DNA of 13,923 nucleotides from Streptosporangiaceae bacterium (lineage in GTDB: Bacteria > Actinomycetota > Actinomycetes > Streptosporangiales > Streptosporangiaceae): positions 1 through 13,923 of the forward strand of contig JASHXW010000235.1 of the NCBI GenBank assembly GCA_030043395.1, written 5' to 3'. Below the pieces are notes generated by a model. It made no database searches. It saw nothing but the letters and a program-made list of their open reading frames with translations, and had not been told where the DNA came from. This document shows, piece after piece, positions 1 through 6,986 of the stretch. A program made the position numbers and the translations under genes. Position 1 is the stretch's first letter. Each line of letters opens with the position of its first letter.

Positions 1-392
1 TCGGTCGCCTTGCACCACACGTCCGGCTCGAGTACCCGCAGCCGCTCCAGGTCTGTCTTGAACTCCCCGGTGTACTTCGCCGCGATCTCCCAAGCATCGC
101 GATGCTCCCGGCGGGCGGCTAGCTCGAGCTTGTCGTCGCCGGAGTCGGCGTCAGAGGTCAGGTGCCCGACGTCGGTGATGTTGACGACGTGGCGAACGCG
201 CATGCCCTTCCAGGTGAGGGCTCTCTTGAGGGTGTCGGCGAAGACATACGCGCGCATGTTGCCGATGTGCTGGTCCGCGTAGACCGTCGGGCCGCACGAG
301 TACATGCCGACGGCTGGTGGCTCGCGTGGCGTGAATTCCGCGACCTCGCGCGTCAGTGTGTTGAACAGCCGCATGCGAGACCATGTTGCCAT
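1..392 (-). CDS. cysS: Cysteine--tRNA ligase, N-terminal part (cut by window edge)
   Basis: Class I aminoacyl-tRNA synthetase charging tRNA-Cys in the cytoplasm. Only about 130 N-terminal residues are present; the frame stays open to the left edge. The start of the Rossmann catalytic domain is clear: YSCGPTVY at residues 31-38, where Cys33 matches the first zinc/cysteine-binding ligand of the family, then HIGN at 42-45 (the class I HIGH signature), then [19 protein letters not shown]. The start at 392 gives [13 protein letters not shown]; an in-frame ATG at 374 (MRLFNTLT) fits many homologues as well, and neither has a convincing Shine-Dalgarno site. The type resembles the 'CGPTVY...HIGN' enzymes more than the 'CGATVQ...HIGH' form I know from streptomycetes, so it may be a second copy. 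It is not MshC, whose signature differs. It lies head-to-head with the DUF429 gene, with almost no space between. Family identity is confident; exact start is not. Confidence 0.9.
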   Translation of the reverse strand, partial: MATWSRMRLFNTLTREVAEFTPREPPAVGMYSCGPTVYADQHIGNMRAYVFADTLKRALTWKGMRVRHVVNITDVGHLTSDADSGDDKLELAARREHRDAWEIAAKYTGEFKTDLERLRVLEPDVWCKAT

Positions 393-411
393 GCCATCCC
401 GTAGCTGGCCG

Positions 412-1407
412 ATGCTAGTCGCGCACGCGGACTGGGGAGCGGCTCCGGGCAGCAGGCAGCTCGCCGTGGCCAGGCTGGAGCCCGGCCCGCGGCCCGGTCA
501 GGGCAGGTACCGGGTTATCTCCGTCGCACCGCCGCCCGAGCCGGACCGGCTGCTCGGCACGCTTGCGAAACTGTCGGCGGGCCAGGCCGTGATCGGATTC
601 GACTTCCCGATCGGATTGCCACGCAGGTATGCCGACCTGATCGATGTCAGCTCGTTCCCACCGTTCCTGCAAGGAATTTGTTCCGAGGAATGGAGGGAGT
701 TCGCCGTCGTAGCCCGGCATCCGGGCGAGATCTCTCTGCGGCGGCCGTTCTACCCGGCAGTGCCTGGCGGGACCAGGCGCGAGCACCTGTATGCCGGGCT
801 TGGCATCGATGCCGCCGGGCTGCGCCGCCGGTGCGACGGGACCGATGCCGAGATCCTGTTCTGGACCCTGGGCAGCAAGCAGGTCGGCAAGGGCGCGCTC
901 ACCGGATGGAAGCTGCTCGCGGCGGCCCGGGACGGCGGGAGTGGGCCCGCTGTCGCGCTCTGGCCATTCGACGGGCGCCTGCCCGAACTGCTCGACGGCA
1001 GTCACCGCGTGATAGCAGCTGAGGCGTATCCGCGCGAGTTTTACCAGTACATGACACCCGCGGGGATGGCCGGCAGGCGCTGGAGCAAGCGACGGCGAGC
1101 TGACCGGATGGCCTTGGCTCCTGGCCTGCTGGGCTGGGCGAAGTCACTGGGCGTTACCTGGCGCCGCGACATTGCGAGCCGGGCGCGGGACGGCTTCGGC
1201 GACCGGCGCGGCGGCGAGGACGAGTTCGACGCCGTAGTCGGGCTGCTTGGCGTGATCGGCGTCGTCACCGGCGCCATCGGGTCCGGCGAGCCAGGCGATG
1301 ACCCCGCGGTCACCGCTGTCGAAGGCTGGATCCTGGGCCGGAACCTGCCCGGCCGGGCGGCGCCGCGCGCGATTTCGCAGCACCCGATCACGTCGCCGCA
1401 GGGCTGA
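412..1407 (+). CDS. DUF429 family protein (predicted RNase H-like fold)
   Basis: A 331-residue protein of the DUF429 family, predicted to have an RNase H-like fold and possible nuclease activity; no reaction is established. Conserved family blocks are visible in order: AHADWG at 4-9 (an Asp near the end of the first strand), GFDFPIGLP at 62-70, [11 protein letters not shown] at 156-166, LWPFDG at 183-188, AEAYPREFY at 203-211 and [12 protein letters not shown] at 269-280. Asp7, Asp64, Glu204 and Asp270/Asp273 are the acidic residues that could form a metal site (inference). The start at 412 puts the first strand right at the N-terminus; an in-frame ATG at 391 would add seven residues and overlap the start of the divergent cysteinyl-tRNA synthetase. 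Neither has a good ribosome site, so a leaderless or very short leader is likely. A TetR gene follows 54 bp downstream and may be co-transcribed. Confidence 0.8.
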   Translation: MLVAHADWGAAPGSRQLAVARLEPGPRPGQGRYRVISVAPPPEPDRLLGTLAKLSAGQAVIGFDFPIGLPRRYADLIDVSSFPPFLQGICSEEWREFAVVARHPGEISLRRPFYPAVPGGTRREHLYAGLGIDAAGLRRRCDGTDAEILFWTLGSKQVGKGALTGWKLLAAARDGGSGPAVALWPFDGRLPELLDGSHRVIAAEAYPREFYQYMTPAGMAGRRWSKRRRADRMALAPGLLGWAKSLGVTWRRDIASRARDGFGDRRGGEDEFDAVVGLLGVIGVVTGAIGSGEPGDDPAVTAVEGWILGRNLPGRAAPRAISQHPITSPQG

Positions 1408-1461
1408 CCACATCCGGGCAGCTCCAAGTTGTCGCACTTGTACGCCGATGCACTAGCTACC

Positions 1462-2109
1462 ATGTTCGGCATGCTCGAAGCACCTGCCGGGCACCGGCAA
1501 ATCGATCAGGCCATTAGCACGCGGAGCCGGCGAGCGGACGCCCGCCGGAACATAACCGCCATCCTCAATGCCGCACTCGATTGCCTGGCGCGTGACCCGC
1601 AGGCCAACATCATCGACATCGCGCAAGCCGCAGGGGTCGGCCGGGTCACCCTGTACGGTCACTTTCCGACGCGCGGCCAGCTGATCGAGGCCGCGTTCGT
1701 GCACGCGCTGCAGCAGGCTGAGGAGACGCTGGATGCGCTGGATCTCTCCGGAGACCCCAGGGAGGCGCTCACCCTGCTGGCGACCGGCTCGTGGCAGATC
1801 ATGGACAGGTACCGCGGCGCTCTGGCCGCCGCGCAGCGCGAGTTGCCGCTCGGCCGGATCCGCTCGCATGTCGACGGGCCGATGGAGCGGGTCAGCGCGC
1901 TGATCTGCCGGGGTCAGGAAGAGGGCGTGTTCCGCCAGGACCTGCCGACCGACTGGCTGGTGGCGATGTTCTACACGGTGATGCACGGAGCCGTGAGCGA
2001 GATCGCCGCCGGCCGCCTCCTTGCCGAGGAATCGGCGCAGGTGATCAACGCGACCCTGCTTGCCGCCTATACGGCGCCGGGGTCAGTTGTGCCCGACACC
2101 CCGCACTAG
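1462..2109 (+). CDS. TetR/AcrR-family transcriptional regulator
   Basis: A 215-residue one-component regulator. The DNA-binding domain is at about residues 23-75: an Arg-rich lead-in, a first helix (ITAILNAALDCLA), then the helix-turn-helix IIDIAQAAGVGRVTLYGHFPTRGQLIEAA at about 50-78, with the family's T-LY-HF recognition helix. The rest is a helical ligand-binding and dimerisation domain; it carries YRGALAAAQRELPLG and FYTVMHGAVSEIAAG, as in TetR proteins of the AcrR branch. The frame extends upstream to a TTG at 1429, but the ATG at 1462 (or the one at 1471) gives the usual length. No Shine-Dalgarno site is evident. No divergent target gene is adjacent: the gene runs the same way as DUF429 upstream and converges on the ArsR/SRPBCC operon, so its target and ligand are unknown. 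The regulator call is firm; the start is moderately sure. Confidence 0.85.
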   Translation: MFGMLEAPAGHRQIDQAISTRSRRADARRNITAILNAALDCLARDPQANIIDIAQAAGVGRVTLYGHFPTRGQLIEAAFVHALQQAEETLDALDLSGDPREALTLLATGSWQIMDRYRGALAAAQRELPLGRIRSHVDGPMERVSALICRGQEEGVFRQDLPTDWLVAMFYTVMHGAVSEIAAGRLLAEESAQVINATLLAAYTAPGSVVPDTPH

Positions 2110-2194
2110 CGCGCAGCCCTGGTCCTGCGGCTACCGGCCCTGCGTTGGCGGATTACCTGACCCCGTAGGCAGCGATACGAACCCTGCCTCGCGC

Positions 2195-2220
2195 GGATCC
2201 CGCACGGGCTCAGCGGGTCC
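2195..2220. terminator. Possible hairpin between convergent genes
   Basis: GGATCCCGC and GCGGGTCC can pair as an 8-bp GC-rich stem with one bulged base around a 9-nt loop. It lies between the TetR stop at 2109 and the SRPBCC stop at 2237, which face each other. There is no U-tract on either side, so this is only a plausible terminator. The remainder of 2110-2236 shows nothing else I can name. Confidence 0.3.
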
Positions 2221-2236
2221 TGGAATTGCTAGCCGG

Positions 2237-2779
2237 TTACTTGCCGGGGAGCGGAGCGCCCGCCGGTACGCCGGCTGCGAGGTAGAAGTCGTAGTGCTGC
2301 TGCCAGTCCTCCGCTGTTGCGCTATGCGGGCCGTCTGCCTGAAGTCCAGCCAGCAGCTTGCCCAGCTCGGCCAGGCAGACTTCCCAGCCTGCCGAGTTCC
2401 GAGCGGCGGTGTCCTTCGCCTCGAGCACCTCGGTGAGCGTGAGCACGCAGGCGTGCTCGTCGAGCGGGTCGATCCGGAAGTGCAGTTCGCTATTGCCCCA
2501 GGTGTACGCCAGCCGTAGGGGCGGTTCGTAAAGCAGGATCGTGCCGGTCATGAGTGGCATGCCGGGAATGCCGGTGAAGTCGATGCTGCCACCCGGCCGG
2601 GCGTCCATCCGGACGGTCGCCGGAAACCAGTGCGACAACTCGCCGGGATCGGTGATCGCGGTCCAGACACGATCAGCCGGGTGCAGGTAGCGGCGTCTGA
2701 AGCGCACGGCTGGCCGGCCTTGGTGCTCGACGTAGGATCCGCGGTCTTCGTCGCCGGATCCGTGATGAGTGCTGCTCAT
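2237..2779 (-). CDS. SRPBCC / AHSA1-like domain protein, second gene of ArsR operon
   Basis: A 180-residue START-like (SRPBCC) protein of the AHSA1 (Activator of Hsp90 ATPase homologue 1-like) family, with a hydrophobic ligand cavity. The domain starts after a short polar N-terminus: AVRFRRRYLHPADRVWTAITDPGELSHWFP at about 24-53 is the hallmark first strand and helix; then GGSIDFTG, the GTILLYEPPLRLAYTWGN strands at 79-96, an acidic strand CVLTLTEVL, and the long C-terminal helix GWEVCLAELGKLLAGL at 131-146. Its ATG shares one base with the TGA of the upstream ArsR gene (TGATG), so the two are almost certainly translationally coupled. ArsR-SRPBCC pairs are a recurrent arrangement in actinobacteria and bacilli; the SRPBCC protein's ligand is usually unknown and I cannot name one here. 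No membrane segment or signal peptide is visible. A few residues at the N-terminus may be disordered. Confidence 0.85.
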   Translation of the reverse strand: MSSTHHGSGDEDRGSYVEHQGRPAVRFRRRYLHPADRVWTAITDPGELSHWFPATVRMDARPGGSIDFTGIPGMPLMTGTILLYEPPLRLAYTWGNSELHFRIDPLDEHACVLTLTEVLEAKDTAARNSAGWEVCLAELGKLLAGLQADGPHSATAEDWQQHYDFYLAAGVPAGAPLPGK

Positions 2780-3099
2780 CAGGCCCCCTCGTGCTCGTCT
2801 TGCCCGTCGAGGTAGCGGCCCAGCAGGTCAAGCCGCTCATTCCAGAGCTTGCGGTACGGTGCGAGCCAGCTGTCCAGCTCGGCCATCCGCGCCGAGTTCA
2901 CCGCGTAGATGCGCTGCTGGCCGTTCTTTCGCATCAGTACGAGCTCGGCGTCGCGTAGCACCCGCAGATGCTTGGACGTCATCGGCTGGGACATCCCGAG
3001 CGAATCGGCCAGTTCGCCTACCGCGCAGGCCCGCTCGCGAAGCACGTCGAGCATCGCCCGCCGATGTGAGTCAGCCAGCGCGGTCCAGATAGCTTCCAT
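2779..3099 (-). CDS. ArsR-family winged-helix repressor
   Basis: A 106-residue winged helix-turn-helix protein, first gene of the ArsR-SRPBCC operon. IWTALADSHRRAMLDVLRERACAVGELADSLGMSQPMTSKHLRVLRDAELVLMRKNGQQRIYAVN covers helix 1 through the wing; the recognition helix is about residues 37-49 (SQPMTSKHLRVLR) and the wing about 54-67. The C-terminal helix ELDSWLAPYRKLWNERLDLLGRYL would form the dimer interface. The ELCVCDL metal site of ArsR/SmtB sensors is absent and only one cysteine (Cys25) is present, so it is probably not a metal sensor (inference). Its own promoter carries a perfect 16-bp palindrome between the -35 and -10 boxes, which predicts autorepression of both genes. The ATG at 3099 lies 8 nt from the -10 box, so the transcript is likely leaderless. 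Confidence 0.9.
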   Translation of the reverse strand: MEAIWTALADSHRRAMLDVLRERACAVGELADSLGMSQPMTSKHLRVLRDAELVLMRKNGQQRIYAVNSARMAELDSWLAPYRKLWNERLDLLGRYLDGQDEHEGA

Positions 3100-3107
3100 C
3101 GCCAGCT

Positions 3108-3137
3108 AATATGCCATCACACGTATATACGTGTCAA
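3108..3137 (-). promoter_or_regulatory. Promoter of the ArsR-SRPBCC operon
   Basis: On the minus strand a perfect TTGACA (-35, at 3132-3137) is followed after 18 bp by CATATT (-10, at 3108-3113; four of six consensus positions). Only 8 nt separate the -10 box from the ArsR ATG, so transcription should begin at or within about a base of the start codon, giving a leaderless mRNA. No Shine-Dalgarno sequence is present, which agrees. Confidence 0.65.
3119..3134. promoter_or_regulatory. Palindromic operator, probable ArsR binding site
   Basis: ACACGTATATACGTGT is a perfect 16-bp palindrome. It overlaps the last bases of the -35 box and most of the spacer of the operon's promoter. A dimer bound here would block RNA polymerase, as in autoregulated ArsR operons. 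The assignment to this ArsR rests on position, not on a known motif. Confidence 0.65.
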
Positions 3138-3197
3138 GGCATGCATGTTGAGCTCCCCGGAGCGGGCAACGATGGATTCGATGATCAGGGAGCGCTG

Positions 3198-3225
3198 CGT
3201 GCAGGCGATGACGTGCAGGCGACGA
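3198..3225. repeat. Two tandem 14-bp direct repeats in the 3138-3249 spacer
   Basis: CGTGCAGGCGATGA is followed at once by CGTGCAGGCGACGA (13 of 14 identical). The surrounding interval, between the ArsR promoter and the end of the oxidoreductase gene, contains no gene I can support. Two copies this short may be chance or a binding site. Confidence 0.4.
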
Positions 3226-3249
3226 GAAGGAACCCCGATCCCGATGGCT

Positions 3250-4197
3250 TCAAGGAATCAGGACGATCTTGCCGGTCGTGTGCCCGGTCATGATCGCCCT
3301 GTGCGCATCGGCGGCTCGCTCGAGCGGGAACATCTCGCTGACCATCACCCGAAGCTTGCCATCGCCCGCCAGCTTGGCGAGCTCTGGCCTGGCGGCCGTG
3401 CGGATCTCGGTGCCCGGATCCGCGCCTGGCCCGCCGCCGAGCGCCTTGATGCCGAGCTGCCCGGCCCGGCCGAACGCGGCGATCGTGATGATCCGGTTCC
3501 TGTCCGCCACGAGCTCCAGCGACACGTCCACGGCCTCGTCCGTGCCGATCAGGTCGAGCGCGGCATCCACGCCGCGCGGCGCGACCTCCCGAACCCGGTC
3601 AGCCAGGCCGGGCCCGTAGGCGACCGGCACAGCGCCGAGTTCCCTCAGCAAGGAGTGCCTGGCCGGGCTGGCCGTGGCGACCACCGTCGCTCCGCGCAGG
3701 ACGGCCAGCTGCACCGCCATGATCCCCACGCCCCCGGTTCCGCCGTGGATCAGCACAGTGTCGTCGCCGCCCACCCCGGCCGCGACGAGGCAGTGCCAGG
3801 CGGTCGCGCCGGTGAGCATGAGCCCGCCGGCCTGCGCCCAGTCGAGCGTCGCGGGCTTGGGGATCAGCGACTGTGCCGGGATGACGAGTTCGGACGCGTA
3901 GGCGCCGCTGGCGCGGAACGCGATCACCTTGTCGCCTACTCGCACCGGGCCGGCCGGCCCTACCGCATCCGGTCCGACCTGGGTGACCACCCCCGCGGCC
4001 TCGGATCCGAGCCGGATCGGCAGCTGGCTGGGGTCATGGTTCATGACCCCGGAGTATGTCTTGTAGTCGATCGGGTTCACTCCCGCGGCGCGCACCTCCA
4101 GCCGCGCCTCGCCTGGCCCGGGCTCGCGAGTGGGCTCGTCGGTGACTGCCAGGACCTCGGGGCCGCCATATGCGGCGGCGATCACGATCAGTGCCAT
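3250..4197 (-). CDS. NAD(P)-dependent quinone-oxidoreductase-like MDR enzyme
   Basis: A 315-residue medium-chain dehydrogenase/reductase of the quinone oxidoreductase branch, expected to transfer hydride from NADPH to a quinone or enone; the substrate is not predictable. The N-terminal GroES-like domain has VRAAGVNPIDYKTYSG at 35-50 and LGSEAAGVV at 63-71. The nucleotide-binding domain has GATAWHCL and the dinucleotide loop HGGTGGVGIMAVQLA at 151-165; the end is HTTGKIVLIP, typical of the family. The GHE-type catalytic zinc site and the structural four-cysteine lobe are missing, which separates it from zinc alcohol dehydrogenases. The frame is open a further 54 codons upstream, but family alignment starts at MALIVIAAAYGGPEVL, so I place the ATG at 4197; no clear ribosome site precedes it. 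It is divergent from the DinB-like gene with about 100 bp between and is probably monocistronic. Confidence 0.85.
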   Translation of the reverse strand: MALIVIAAAYGGPEVLAVTDEPTREPGPGEARLEVRAAGVNPIDYKTYSGVMNHDPSQLPIRLGSEAAGVVTQVGPDAVGPAGPVRVGDKVIAFRASGAYASELVIPAQSLIPKPATLDWAQAGGLMLTGATAWHCLVAAGVGGDDTVLIHGGTGGVGIMAVQLAVLRGATVVATASPARHSLLRELGAVPVAYGPGLADRVREVAPRGVDAALDLIGTDEAVDVSLELVADRNRIITIAAFGRAGQLGIKALGGGPGADPGTEIRTAARPELAKLAGDGKLRVMVSEMFPLERAADAHRAIMTGHTTGKIVLIP

Positions 4198-4284
4198 GTC
4201 AGCGCCCAACCATTGGCGCGGGCACGGCATTCCGGCACCGGGCTGATTGTCAGTGGCCAGGGGTAGCGTGCTGCGCAGACGACT

Positions 4285-4292
4285 AGGAGAGG
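4285..4292 (+). promoter_or_regulatory. Ribosome binding site fixing the DinB-family start
   Basis: AGGAGAGG, with 8 nt to the GTG at 4301. It decides against the ATG upstream (4247) in the same open frame. Confidence 0.7.
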
Positions 4293-4300
4293 TGACGACC

Positions 4301-4816
4301 GTGAGCTCGACCCAGACCGCGACCGGAGAGCGCGCTGACCTGCTGGTGCTACTGGCCACGCACCGGCGCTTCCTGCGCTATACCACTCGTGACCTGACCG
4401 ACGAGCAGGCAAGGCAGCGGACGACGGTCAGCGAGCTGACCCTGGGCGGCGTGATCAAGCACGTCGCGCTTACCGAGCGGGGATGGGCGCGGTTCGTCGT
4501 CGAAGGGCCGAGGGTGATGGCGTTCGATCCGGCGCAGGCCGGGTCGTGGGACCGCGGCTTCAGCATGTCGGACGACGAGACGCTGGCGGGACTGCTCGAG
4601 GAATACGACGAGGTGGCCGCGAACACTGACAAGCTAGTGACGAGCCTGCCTGACCTGGACGCCACGCAGCCGCTGCCCGAGGCACCGTGGTTCGAGCCAG
4701 GCGCGTCCTGGACGGCCAGGCACGTCTTCTTGCACATCATCGCCGAGACGGCGCAGCACGCTGGGCACGCCGACATCATCAGGGAGTCCCTGGACGGGGC
4801 CAAGACAATGGGCTAA
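4301..4816 (+). CDS. DinB / DUF664 family protein
   Basis: A 171-residue four-helix-bundle protein of the DinB-like superfamily (DUF664 branch). Members carry a metal site made of histidines on the bundle; some are thiol-dependent S-transferases (bacillithiol or mycothiol S-transferases), but most, like this one, have no proven reaction. Visible family features: GERADLLVLLATHRRFLRYTTRDLTDEQARQR at 9-40 (first helix), IKHVALTERGWARF at 52-65 with His54, WTARHVFLHIIAETAQHAGHADIIRESL at 137-164 with His145, His153 and His156. His54 plus two of the C-terminal histidines are the likely metal ligands. The GTG start at 4301 follows a strong AGGAGAGG. The gene precedes the SDR gene by 99 bp on the same strand, but there is no sign of coupling. 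Confidence 0.85.
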   Translation: MSSTQTATGERADLLVLLATHRRFLRYTTRDLTDEQARQRTTVSELTLGGVIKHVALTERGWARFVVEGPRVMAFDPAQAGSWDRGFSMSDDETLAGLLEEYDEVAANTDKLVTSLPDLDATQPLPEAPWFEPGASWTARHVFLHIIAETAQHAGHADIIRESLDGAKTMG

Positions 4817-4915
4817 CAGGCTCCCGTTGCCTGATCGCCTTCCCCGGAGCTGGCGTTGCTTCCCGGCTAGATCGCTTCACGGCGTCCTGTCGTAGGTCTG
4901 GGCGAGAATAGCTCC

Positions 4916-5695
4916 ATGGACCTGCACCTGGATGGCAAGGTCGTGCTCGTCACAGGGGGCACCGACGGGCTGGGAGCGGCGCTTGCGTATCGCCTCGTGG
5001 AGGAAGGGTCCCGGGTCGCGGTCTGCGGCCGGGACCCCGATCGGCTGGCCGCCGCGGAGCAGCGCTTGCGGGATGCGGGCGGCGATGCCCTTGCGGTGCG
5101 AGCAGATGTGACCCGCCTCGCTGATCTGGAACAGTTCGTGGACGCAGCTGTGTCCCGGTGGGGCCGCCTCGACGGCCTGGTGAACAACGCGGGCAAGAGT
5201 GCTGCAGCACGGATAGATCAGGTCTCCGACGAGGACTGGATCGCCGATCTCAACTTGAAGGTTCTCGCCGCAGCTCGTTGCACTCGCCTAGCGGTACCTC
5301 ACCTGGCTGCCGCTGGCGGCGGGTCCATCGTCAATGTGCTCAACGTAGGCGCCAAGGCCGCTGGCGCTGGGTCGCTGCCGACCACTGCTTCCCGCGCCGC
5401 GGGCCTGGCCATAACGAAGGCTGCGTCCAAGGATCTGGGCGGACAGGGCATCCGGGTCAACGCCGTGCTCATCGGCCTGGTTGCCAGCGGCCAGTGGCGG
5501 CGGCGTGCCGATGCTGCGGGCCAGTCCGAGGATGAGATGTACCGGCAGATGGCCCAGAACGCCAGCATCCCGCTGGGCAGGGTAGGACGGCCGGAGGAGT
5601 TCGCCGACCTGGCGGCATACCTGCTATCCGATCGCTCGTCCTACGTGACCGGGTCGGCTATCAATCTCGACGGAGGAACTAGCCCCGTTCTCTAG
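4916..5695 (+). CDS. SDR-fold protein lacking the Ser-Tyr-Lys catalytic residues
   Basis: A 259-residue short-chain dehydrogenase/reductase fold. The Rossmann core is intact: TGGTDGLG at 13-20 (cofactor loop), CGRD at 37-40 (an Arg suited to NADPH, inference), ADVT at 63-66, NNAG at 90-93, Asn113 of the active-site tetrad, and the C-terminal RVGRPEEFADLAAYLLSDRSSYVTGSAINLDGG, which is textbook SDR. In the active site, however, aligning with FabG by eye, the catalytic Ser is Asn143, the Tyr is Thr156 and the Lys is Arg160 (PTTASRAAG replaces the usual YxxSKAA). Thus it should not work by the usual proton relay. Other actinobacterial SDR-like proteins with a 'PTSxSRAAG'-type stretch exist to my recollection, so this is probably a subfamily, not a damaged gene. 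No Shine-Dalgarno site precedes the ATG. Confidence 0.85.
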   Translation: MDLHLDGKVVLVTGGTDGLGAALAYRLVEEGSRVAVCGRDPDRLAAAEQRLRDAGGDALAVRADVTRLADLEQFVDAAVSRWGRLDGLVNNAGKSAAARIDQVSDEDWIADLNLKVLAAARCTRLAVPHLAAAGGGSIVNVLNVGAKAAGAGSLPTTASRAAGLAITKAASKDLGGQGIRVNAVLIGLVASGQWRRRADAAGQSEDEMYRQMAQNASIPLGRVGRPEEFADLAAYLLSDRSSYVTGSAINLDGGTSPVL

Positions 5696-5700
5696 GCCGT

Positions 5701-5741
5701 TGACCCGCCGTTGGCGCTCTTGCGCTGGCCGCCATGGGTCA
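5701..5741. terminator. Imperfect inverted repeat between convergent SDR and NRDE genes
   Basis: TGACCC and GGGTCA flank an inner GCGC-TCTT-GCGC hairpin, with partly unpaired bases between. It lies in the 56-bp gap between two facing stop codons, so a bidirectional terminator is plausible, but there is no U-tract. Confidence 0.35.
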
Positions 5742-5751
5742 CCGCGTGGCT

Positions 5752-6540
5752 TCAGAGCACCGTGTACCAGGCGGCGGGATCGCCCGGGCTTGCCGTGAAG
5801 TCGTAGCGAACGCCGGTGGCGTCCAGCGACACCAGCGAGATTGACGTGGTGCCCCAGATCCGGCCGTCGGGCAGGTCACGGCGGACGATCAGCGCTCTTT
5901 CGTCGTAGGGCCCGATGCCGTCGCCATTGACGAGTGGCAGCCATTCAGCCCACGCCTGCGTGATCGTCTGACCCGGGCGCGGCTGGGGTCGGCGGGCCCG
6001 GGTGAACAAGCGCAGGAAATGCCCGATGCGAGCGAGCTCGTGCGCGCGGCCATTCGGCGGCTCCGCGCCGGCCGCCTCAGCTTCTGCCAGGCTGCCCGTC
6101 AGGTCGCTGGCGAGCCCGCTGTTGACCACGAAGTGCAGGCCGGGGCCGAGTTGCTGCTCGTGCAACGCGCGGCCGTCCCAGCTTTGCAGCACCGCGATGT
6201 CCAGCGAGGCGGTCAGCAGCCGGAACGGGTCGAGATCGGCCAGCGCTGAGCGGTCAAGTGGCAGGCCGGCGGCGGCGCGCAAGGGCAGCTCACCGCGGGA
6301 TCTCCTGGTCTGCTCCGGCGCTGTCTGGCCGATGCCGTTGAGAACGCAGGCGGTGCGCCGGTCGTGCGGTGACACTGCAAGCCAGGTTCCGCCAGCCTGC
6401 AGGTCGCGCCCGCCTGTCAGGTCGGGAAAGTCCGGCCAGTGCCGTGCTGGCGGTTCCCAGGCGCGGGCAGTGAGCTCGTCCCTGACCCCGGCGAGCAGGA
6501 CGGGCAGGCCTGGCTGGACGCTGAGCACGGCGGTGCACAT
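5752..6540 (-). CDS. NRDE (TANGO2-like) family protein
   Basis: A 262-residue member of the NRDE family, related to eukaryotic TANGO2. It begins MCTAVLSV, so Cys2 is exposed after Met removal, as in the N-terminal-nucleophile-like members of the family; whether this one is an enzyme is unknown. The name-giving motif appears as VRDELTARAWEPPARHW at 19-35, with Val in place of the usual Asn. It is followed by GGRDLQAGGTWLAVS at 43-57 and ACVLNG at 64-69, both conserved. The C-terminal half has the expected ERALIVRRD and RIWGTTSISLVSLD strands. No signal peptide or membrane helix is visible. The gene is divergent from the cupin gene, with about 70 bp between the starts, and convergent with the SDR. 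Confidence 0.85.
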   Translation of the reverse strand: MCTAVLSVQPGLPVLLAGVRDELTARAWEPPARHWPDFPDLTGGRDLQAGGTWLAVSPHDRRTACVLNGIGQTAPEQTRRSRGELPLRAAAGLPLDRSALADLDPFRLLTASLDIAVLQSWDGRALHEQQLGPGLHFVVNSGLASDLTGSLAEAEAAGAEPPNGRAHELARIGHFLRLFTRARRPQPRPGQTITQAWAEWLPLVNGDGIGPYDERALIVRRDLPDGRIWGTTSISLVSLDATGVRYDFTASPGDPAAWYTVL

Positions 6541-6610
6541 GCCCTTATCTCACCAGGTCCGCCAGGGCTTGCGGGGACTGTCCTCGATCTGGCCTGGCAC
6601 GATTATGGGC

Positions 6611-6973
6611 ATGGACGTCGTGAACATCGCATCGATGCTGGACCGGTTCACCGAGCAGTGGGCGCCGAAGAAAGTCGCCGCGCTCAACGACTATGACGTG
6701 AAGGTCGTGAAGGTCCAGGGCGAGTTCACCTGGCACCGGCATGCGGACACCGACGAGTTCTTCCTCGTCATCGACGGGGAGCTGACGATTCAGCTGCGCG
6801 CTGGCGACGTCACCCTGCGCACCGGCGAGCTGTTCGTCGTTCCACGCGGGATCGAGCATTGCCCGCGCGCGGATGCCGAAGCCGCGGTCATGCTGATCGA
6901 GCCGCGCGGCGTGCCGAATACCGGTGATGCAGGCGGCGAAAGGACAGCCGAGCTGGAAGACCTGACGAGCTGA
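6611..6973 (+). CDS. Small single-domain cupin protein
   Basis: A 120-residue monocupin. Motif 1 is EFTWHRHADTDEFFLVIDGEL at 38-58, giving the metal ligands His42, His44 and Glu49; motif 2 is GELFVVPRGIEHCPRA at 72-87, giving His83. All four ligands are present, so it should bind a divalent metal. Members of this short family are often annotated 'cupin domain-containing protein', with no known substrate; possible roles are sugar isomerisation, dioxygenation or simple binding. The N-terminus MDVVNIASMLDRFTEQWAPKKVAALNDYDVKVVKVQGEF matches family members, which favours the ATG at 6611; an ATG at 6605 would add two residues. The same frame stays open far upstream, but that part is antisense to the NRDE gene and is not coding. 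A strong hairpin follows 13 bp after the stop. Confidence 0.85.
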   Translation: MDVVNIASMLDRFTEQWAPKKVAALNDYDVKVVKVQGEFTWHRHADTDEFFLVIDGELTIQLRAGDVTLRTGELFVVPRGIEHCPRADAEAAVMLIEPRGVPNTGDAGGERTAELEDLTS

Positions 6974-6986
6974 CGTCGGCCTTCTC

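Noticed and set aside
415..1005. A 196-codon minus-strand open frame
   Set aside because: It is antisense to the DUF429 gene, which has clear family motifs; no motif is seen in this frame.
3145..4266. A 373-codon open frame on the plus strand
   Set aside because: It lies opposite the oxidoreductase gene, has no recognisable motifs and has the Arg/His/Asp/Gly-rich composition of a GC-rich shadow frame.
4247..4269. TTGTCA and TAGCGT as a promoter for the DinB-family gene
   Set aside because: The two are only 11 bp apart, too close for a sigma-70 promoter.
6002..6610. Upstream part of the open frame that ends with the cupin
   Set aside because: It is antisense to the NRDE gene and has Ser/Arg/Cys-rich random composition; the cupin family begins at MDVVNIA.
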